A DNA stretch of 64,000 nucleotides from Solanum dulcamara (taxonomy: Eukaryota > Streptophyta > Magnoliopsida > Solanales > Solanaceae), in the NCBI RefSeq assembly GCF_947179165.1, contig NC_077242.1, positions 22,663,097 through 22,727,096 of the forward strand, written 5' to 3'. Under the pieces are notes generated by a model. The model was not told the DNA's origin, made no database searches, and saw only the letters and a program-made list of their open reading frames with translations. Position numbers and translations under genes: made by a program. Of this stretch, positions 57,431 to 64,000 are shown one piece after another. Within the stretch, counting starts at the first letter, position 1. Each line of letters starts with the position of its first letter.

Positions 57431-59440
57431 TATCAGAAATACCTATTGAAGAGAGATTGGGTGTTGAAGCTCTAGCTGCTGTTATCATAAACTTCGATAA
57501 AGATCAAATTGGAGAATATGATGAGATAGTGTGTGCACTAAATGGCCTTGGGACTTTCAATCATGCACCAAAAACAAAAAGAATCAACTTAGACTTAAAG
57601 AATAGAGCAACTCCACTCGCAAAACCATTCATCGAGGAACCTCCATCTTTGGAACTTAAAGCGCTGCCATCTCACTTGCAATATGCATCTTGGGACCCAA
57701 CAACACGTTGCCGATAATAATAGCCATCGATCTTTACCAAAAGAAAGTGAAAGCTCTTACCTCTATCTTGAGGTATTTCAAAAGAGTAATAGGATGGTCC
57801 ATAGCCGACATCATAGGCATACCACCAAGCATATGTACTCATAAAATCCAACTCGTGTCGAATTTCAAACCAAGCATTGAACACCAATGATGTCTCAATC
57901 CATCTATGTAAGAGGTAGTCAAAAAAGAGATCATCAACTGGTTAGATGTTGGAGTTGTTTATCCAATCACAGATAGTAATTGGGTAAGTCCTGTCCAATG
58001 TGTACCCAAAATAATGGTATTACTATGGTGCCAAACGCAAAGAATGAACTCATTTCACTGAGGCCTGTCACCGGTTGGAGAGTGTGCATAGATCATCGCA
58101 AACTCAACTCATGGACTAAAAAATATCACTTTCCAATGCCTTTCATAGATCAGATGCTCGAAGTCTTGCTGATAAAAAATGGTACTATTTTCTTGATGGA
58201 TATTCAGGCTACAATCAGATCTCTATAGAAGACCAAGAGAAGACCACTTTCACATGCCCATATGGGACATTCACTTTTAAAAGGATGCCATTCGGATTAT
58301 GTAATGCACCGGTGACCTTTCAATGTTGTATGATGTTGATGTCTATCTTTTCAGATATAATGGAAGATACAATTGAAGTCTTCATGGATGATTTTTCAGT
58401 GGTTGGTGACTCATTCGATGATTGCTTAGATCATCTCCAAGATGTACTAAAAAGGTGTGAAGAGTGTAACCTCGTTCTTAATTGCGAGAAGTGTCACTTT
58501 ATAATAAAATACGGCATAGTGCTAGGTCACAAGATTTCAAACTAAGGCATTGAGGTAGATCAAGCAATGATTGAGGTGATCGCAAAGCTACCCCCTCCCA
58601 TTACTGTCAAAGACATTCAAAGCTTTTTGGGACATGCTGGATATTATCGCTATTTCATTAAAGACTTCTCCAAAATAGCTCATCCATTATGAAAACTACT
58701 AGAGAAGGAGACGAAGTTTATTTTTGATGAGGCCTATCTAAAAGCATTCGAAGAGTTGAAGAAAAGGTTAGTATCGGCTCATATCATCATTGTATCAGAT
58801 TGGGAGCAGCCGTTTGAAGTTATATGTGATGCAAATGGAGTATCACTTGGTGTAGTACTGGGAAAAAGGTGTGAGAAAATTCTACATCCCATATACTATG
58901 CTAGCAAAGCCCTTAATATTGCTCAAAGGAACTACACTGTGACCGAACAAGAGTTGCTTGCCATTGTGTTCGCTTTTGAGAAGTTTAGATCTTACTTGTT
59001 GGGCACCAAAGTCATTGTACACACAGACCATGCAATATTGTGATATCTCATGGAAAAGAAGAATGCCAAGCCAAGGTTTATTCGTTGTGTATTGCTGTTA
59101 CAAAAGTTTGACTTCGAAGTAAAAGAACGAAAAAGGATAAAAAACCAAGTTGCAGACCATCTCTCTAGACTTAAAAAAGAGGCGTTGTTAAAGTTGGAAG
59201 ATGGAGTTGAGATTGATGACACCTTTCCAGATGAAAAAGTGTTGGCAACATCATACGACTTAATTCCATGGTTTGTCGATGTTGATAACTATTTGGTGAG
59301 TGATATAGTGCCATTCGATTTGAATGTTCACCAACGCCTCAAGTTCATATCCGATGTGAAGAATTTTTTTAGGAAGAACCATTCTTGTTTTGTGTTTGTG
59401 TCGATGGGATTATTCGTCATTGTGTACCCAAAGTAGAGAT
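57427..59440 (+). pseudogene. Athila reverse transcriptase and RNase H remnant
   Basis: Pieces in order: 57427-57717 (linker with LPSHLQYA); 57690-57890 (RYFKRVIGWSIADI, GIPPSICTHKI); 57980-58228 (TGWRVCIDHRKLN, FPMPFIDQMLE); 58285-58545 (MPFGLCNAPVTFQ, VFMDDFSVVGDSFDDCL with catalytic MDD, CEKCHFI, GIVLGHKIS); 58756-59043 (RNase H-like: VICDANGVSLGVVLGKR, YYASKALNIAQRNYT, TEQELLAIVFA, VHTDHAIL); 59050-59436 (KPRFIRCVLLLQKFDFEVKE, VADHLSRL). Two or more frameshifts and several stops separate them. The product would copy the element's RNA; here it is dead. RNase H is the least damaged part. Confidence 0.87.
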
Positions 59441-60530
59441 GATGAGTATTTTGAAAGCATGCCATTTGTCGCTCGTTGGAGGCTACCATAATGGTAGCCG
59501 GACAACCTACAAGATTCTACAATGTGGGTATTACTAGCCAATAATTTATCAAGACGCTCATGATTTTGCCAAATCTTATGATTGTTGTCAAAGAGAAGTA
59601 GGAATTTCAAGGAAACATGAGCTCCCACTCACTCTTATTTTAGTCATTGAATTGTTCGACGTATGAGGAGTTGACTTCATAGGGCCTTTTATGAGTTAAT
59701 GGAATTAAATACATCCTCGTTGCAGTTGACTATGTGTCTAAATAGGTAGAAGCTTTTGCACTTCCTAATAATGAAGCAGGAAGTGTCAATGCCTCCCTCA
59801 AGCAAAATATATTCTCAAGATTTGGTACACCAAGGCAATAATCGGCGATGGAGGTTCCTACTTTTGTAGTCAATTGTTCAAAGCATTACTTGAAAAGTGT
59901 AGGGTTCGACATAGTGTAGATACTCCTTATTATCCGAAAACTAGTGGACAAGTTGAAGTATCCAATTATGAAATCAAGCAGATACTTGCTAAAATGGTGA
60001 TCGCAAATAGAAAGGATTGGTCAAGAAAGCTTGATGATGCTCTATGAGCTTACCGCACTGCATTCAAGATTCCCATAGGTATGTCTCCTTATCAATTTGT
60101 CTTTGGAAAATCTTGTTATCTGCCTATAGAGTTGGAACACAAGCTATGTGGGCATAGACGAAATTAAATATAGATTGGGATGCCACATCAAGGTAAAGGA
60201 TGAATCAAATATATGAGCTTGATGAGTTCAGTCTAAATGCATATGAGAGAGCAGTCTTGTACAAAAAGTGAATGAAGATGTATCACAACCAAAAGATTGA
60301 AAAGCAAATATTTGCTCTTGGAGACTTAGTCCTTCTTTTCAACTCAAGGATGCGTATATTTCCTGGAAAAATCAAGTCAAAATGGTTAGGATCACTCTGA
60401 GTGAGTCGAGTTTTTCCACATGGCGCAGTCGATCAAGAAAAGAAAGATGGTATGAAGTTTAAAGTTAATGGTCAAAGAATCAAAGCATACATGGGCACTT
60501 AAGATGAAATCAAAATTGTAGAAGCATGAA
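59437..60530 (+). pseudogene. Athila integrase remnant
   Basis: After RNase H, broken frames keep integrase landmarks: a zinc-binding-like H...H...C..C region at about 59455-59600 (GGYHNG, CCQREVG), the core start around 59660-59690 (GVDFIGPF), EALPNNEA (about 59748), a VISDGG-like stretch (about 59840), and HKVDTPYYPKTSGQVE-like sequence with changes (about 59910-59960). The end region carries 'LGDLVLLFNS' (about 60316) and PGK. Many stops. It would insert the cDNA into the genome. Confidence 0.75.
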
Positions 60531-60570
60531 AACTTAGTGAAGTCTGAGTAACTAAGCATATCTATGTCGT

Positions 60571-60612
60571 GCCGCGACGTTAAATCAAGCGCTAATTGGG
60601 AGGCAACCTAAT
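60571..60612 (+). other. Conserved post-integrase phrase of Athila/gypsy elements
   Basis: 'gccgcgacgttaaatcaagc', then 'gctaattgggaggcaaccta'. A phrase of this type follows the integrase stop in many Athila elements; its role is not known to me. Confidence 0.6.
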
Positions 60613-62380
60613 ATATTTTAACTATTTATTTCATTTAGTTTAATTTTGTTTTGGCTTATTCTCATTTTTTTAAGGTAGGATAGACTTTATTCGGGCCCGT
60701 GACAAATTATAGTCACAAAAAGCACAAAAAAAAGGCTAAAGGTTGATACGTGCCTATGTCGAATTGAAAATACTAAGAACTGAAAAGGACTTAGAGGGAC
60801 ATACGAGTCCTTTTATAGGTCGTAGAAACATTTATGGCTCATAAACTTGACTTGTCAAACTTCAGATTCTATACATGAAGCAGCTTTAAGTCTACGAATA
60901 TACTTTACGACCCGTAGAAACTTCTACACCTCGTAGCCTACACTCGTGGACTCCAGGTATGTTTCCTTTCCTTAGATTAAGTGTTGAGACAATATACAAT
61001 GAAAGTCTACGACCCGTAATACTTATTATGAGTCGTAACTTACCTATTCCACAGACTTAGTAATGGACTGGCCCGACCCGCATAGCTAATGCATAAAATA
61101 AGAGAAATTTGAAATGTTCACTTCCATTTATCATACAAAAATCAAATGACCCTATTAATCTTCTCCTCCAAATCAACCTCTTCAAATTCTATCCTAAGTC
61201 CACACCATTAAAGCTTCAAGTCGTCAGAACCCACAATTTTGTATCCTCGAGCATCTAGAAATATCAATCCCAATTTCAGTCCCAATTTAAAATTAAAAGG
61301 ATTTAATTCTTCCTTATGGTAATTTGATCTTTCAATGATATTACATTCCACACATGCCTTGCTTAAATTTATAGTATAGTGGGACTGAAGAACTAGTTAG
61401 AACAAAATTAGGGCTTTTTGTGATGATAAATTTGGATCATTGAATTGACGTGTGAAATGGGGATATTGGGTTTTTTATGAAATTGTTATTTAATTTAATT
61501 AAACAAGGGGATAATGAATTTGTTGTTGAACTCCATTTGGAAGGTGATCATTGAATTTGCAACCTTTTCAAAACAAGGGTTTTCTACGAGTCTTAGATCA
61601 TTCTACGAGTCGTAGTTACCCCTCGTAAAAAGGGACCTCCACAATTTGTGGTTAATACCTTCACAAGAAATGAGCTTGACTAGTTTAATTACTTGTGCAT
61701 CTAACTTATTGAACTAATTTGTTGATTGGAAAATTAGGTCTTTGCTTAAAATGTTATTTAAAATCAATGGTTTGAAGTCCTTTCATTTGTGTTGTTGTGC
61801 TAATATTGAGATGATCACTGATTTTGAAATTGTTCAAACGAGGGTTTTCTACGGGTCGTAAAAGAATCTATGAGTCGTAGTTATCCCTTGTAAGCAAAGA
61901 AGTCAAGATCAGTGATCACAAACAAACAAGTGTTATGAGTCTAATTATGAGTCGTAGAATTTTCTACAGCTCGTCAATTGGACTCATCACAACTAAATGG
62001 TCAAAATTCCAGTACCTAAGTTTTGGACACTCAACTTGCATTAATGCATCCTACGAGTTGTAGACATATCTACTACCCGTAGGGTTGATACGTACAAGTC
62101 AAATACCTAAAATCTAGTGGCATAGCACTGAATTTACGACTGAACCTTACGATTTGTAGAAACTTCTACGGGTCATAAGATCCACTCGTAGACAAACTTC
62201 AGAGACTAAAAGCCTGCATGTCTGATTCTAGGAGTTGAGTCTACGGACCATAGACTATTCTATGACCCATAGATTCTCCTTTGTAGAACTAAAAAGAGTT
62301 ACTTAGTTATTTTATTTTCTTTCTTTCTTTCTTTACTTGTTTTTCTTGTAATGTTTGTGTACTAACCCTTACTCCACAGG
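60613..62380 (+). repeat. Athila non-coding region with many TACGAGTCGTA-like motifs
   Basis: Between integrase and the 3' ORF there is no open frame of note. The stretch is crowded with degenerate palindromes of the type CTACGRSYCGTAG (for example near 60802, 60897, 60912, 61006, 61588, 61605, 61845, 61868, 62052, 62078, 62150, 62224). They are usually paired 20-30 bp apart. The same motifs occur in the 5' LTR. Confidence 0.75.
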
Positions 62381-62440
62381 TAAAACTGCCTCCCAACGAA
62401 GAAGGGTGGTGGAAATAAAAAGGCTTTAAAGAAGGAAGCC

Positions 62441-63706
62441 ATGGAAAACTTTAAACGATGCCTCAAGGATTTGCCAATAGATGCCGAACTTAGTGCTTCT
62501 GAGGAGGAGTCTTCTCATAACTCGGAAACACCCTTGGTGAATAAATCTAAACAAGTCGTCTCATTACCAAAACCAAGCGGAGACTCCTTTCCTCCCCATA
62601 CATCAACAACATCTACACTCCTCCAGTCTGGAGAGGGGGATTTAATAGAGGCGGAGGGCAATGATGATGACTCAGTACCCCAATCTACTTTAGGATCCAT
62701 GTCACTCGAGGGCAAGTCAATACCGAAGTATCCCTCCATACCAATCCACATAGTAGGACAACCAAAGCACTGTGTGTTACAGGGTTACTTGACTTCTACA
62801 AGATGGGGAAGGAGAGGAATAATCGCCATAACTTACGGTGGAATATTACTGAGGAACTTCATCTGATCACAATCAGATTAGAGGCAGTTGTAGAAGTTTG
62901 TGATTTGTTTCGTCGCCATAAAATAGAGTGGATGATAGATCACCCTAAAAGTTACAACAATAACATAGTACGTGAGTTCTATGCGTTGTACACAACTATT
63001 ATCAAACAAATAGCTCCGTCCAAGGCGAAGGAGCTGCAACAACCCGTACTCTTGACCACGCTGGTCCGGGAGATCTTAGTTAGTCTATCAAAGGAGACAG
63101 TCTGAAGGGTCCTCTATGGCCAAACTTTCTACCGGCATCCTCGACAACCGAGTTTGATCAGAAAATAAAAGTGGTGTGCGATAAAAATACTATGAGAGAC
63201 CTAGTGCAACGTGGAGAGCTACTTAGATAGGTAAAAGGATATATAGCTAAGAATGGAATAGAAGTTGATTGGGTATCACACCCGATGCCGATCAAGAAAA
63301 CATCACTGAACTTTGCAGCAAAGTTTTGGTAGGCCATTATTTGACATCGATTCTTCTCGACAAATATAGAAAAACATTTAAATTTGGATCTTGCTATGAT
63401 TGTAGCTAGCTTGATGGTTGGATATGAAGTAGATGTTGTGAAAATCATCATTTCAAAGATTTATGAGAGAGCATTTCGATGGAACACCACAATCCCTTTT
63501 CTTTATCTTGTGTTTTCACTGTGCAGGGATGCTATAGTTCCATTGATTGCAGGAGTCAACCCGCTAATTAGAGTGAACAAGACTACAGACTCGAGGCTCA
63601 TTAAATATGATACAAACCCGATCGAACAGCAGCATGCTCCCTTTCTAGAAGTGCAGCTACCTGAGTTTGAGCATGTTCAATGCTTATGCAAGCTAATTCG
63701 GTAGCT
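62441..63706 (+). pseudogene. Athila 3' ORF remnant (putative plant transposon protein domain)
   Basis: Three frame pieces. 62441-62866 starts at an ATG (MENFKRCLKD) and is Ser/Glu/Pro-rich. 62803-63105 has IEWMIDHPKSYNNNIVREFY and IAPSKAKEL. 63384-63704 has LDLAMIVASLMVGYEVDVVK, IISKIYERAF and YLVFSLCRDAIVPL. A linking stretch in yet another frame (about 63110-63380) has FDQKIKVV and NFAAKFW. The pattern recalls the 'putative plant transposon protein' domain of Solanaceae proteins (PF20167-like); that match is from memory and moderate. Its place after integrase equals that of the env-like ORF of Athila. Function unknown. The last 300 bp (63707-64000) continue with broken frames. Confidence 0.55.
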
Positions 63707-64000
63707 GATACGGAACTCGATACACCTCCCATGGAGCTATCTAAGTTACCCCGACTGCCTTGGCAGTCCTATCTACTAGTATGCCATGTCTATAGTTCAC
63801 AAGCTTGGTCACCATCTCGACCAAAACCTTACACACTTTGATGCAGCGGCAGGCACAGACTGAGGCCCAATTAGGTCAGTTGATTCAGAAGCTAAAGCCA
63901 TAGGTTAGAAAAGTCATTACTAAAACAGAGGAGCGTATGGCAGAAAAATTTGAAGTTGCCTTGGCTGATTGACAGCGATAAATTCAGGCGCGTATTAATG

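Larger units (their letters stand above)
53210..64000 (+). mobile_element. Athila-type Ty3/gypsy retrotransposon, running past the window end
   Basis: Order on the plus strand: 5' LTR (53210-54778), tRNA-Asp-like primer-binding site (54784-54801), gag, protease, reverse transcriptase, RNase H, integrase, the phrase 'gggaggcaacc' (about 60597-60607), a long non-coding region, and an extra 3' ORF (62441-63706). This order and the TGGCG(C/T)CGTTGCC binding site are those of Athila. No 3' LTR appears before 64000. All proteins are broken by stops and frameshifts. Confidence 0.87.

Overview
This window looks like nuclear DNA of a dicot plant, probably Solanaceae. It is AT-rich and almost wholly built of transposable elements nested in one another. 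The Solanaceae call is inference from recognised repeat styles: Tat/Ogre-like LTRs starting TGTTGACACCCAATTTTG, an RTE LINE with a (TTG)n tail, a TGTAAC-type gypsy LTR and an Athila element. No intact host gene was found; the only host-derived coding pieces are two captured or stranded fragments (an MFS/nodulin-like exon and a histone H3 N-terminus).

Layout. 1-4078: decayed Tat-type LTR ends, a 58-bp tandem repeat (six units) and a CCAAT/TATA promoter. 4079-8964: a complete hAT DNA transposon with a perfect 8-bp target duplication, an open transposase with one small intron, and a fragment of a host transporter gene. 8973-13960: Tat-like LTR remnant and AT-rich degenerate repeats. 13961-about 23680: a gypsy LTR split by a minus-strand Tat-type LTR element (14934-22839, 5-bp target duplication), which in turn holds an RTE LINE (about 17003-20560) and a histone H3 fragment. 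24356-33607: a full-length 9.25-kb minus-strand L1 LINE with a 12-bp target duplication. 33962-39734: a minus-strand Copia element with a 5-bp target duplication whose right LTR is split by a 5'-truncated RTE copy. 41511-52716: two CACTA (En/Spm) remnants in inverted orientation; the right one is split by a Tat-type LTR element (45353-51630, 5-bp target duplication) that carries a 137-bp L1 tail with a 14-bp target duplication. 53210-64000: a plus-strand Athila-type gypsy element running off the window end.

Almost all element proteins are broken by stops and frameshifts. The hAT transposase is the exception: its frame is open and its likely catalytic residues are visible. The nesting gives a relative order of insertion: gypsy LTR before Tat before RTE; Copia before RTE fragment; CACTA before Tat before L1 tail. 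No rRNA, tRNA, CRISPR or prokaryotic genes were seen.
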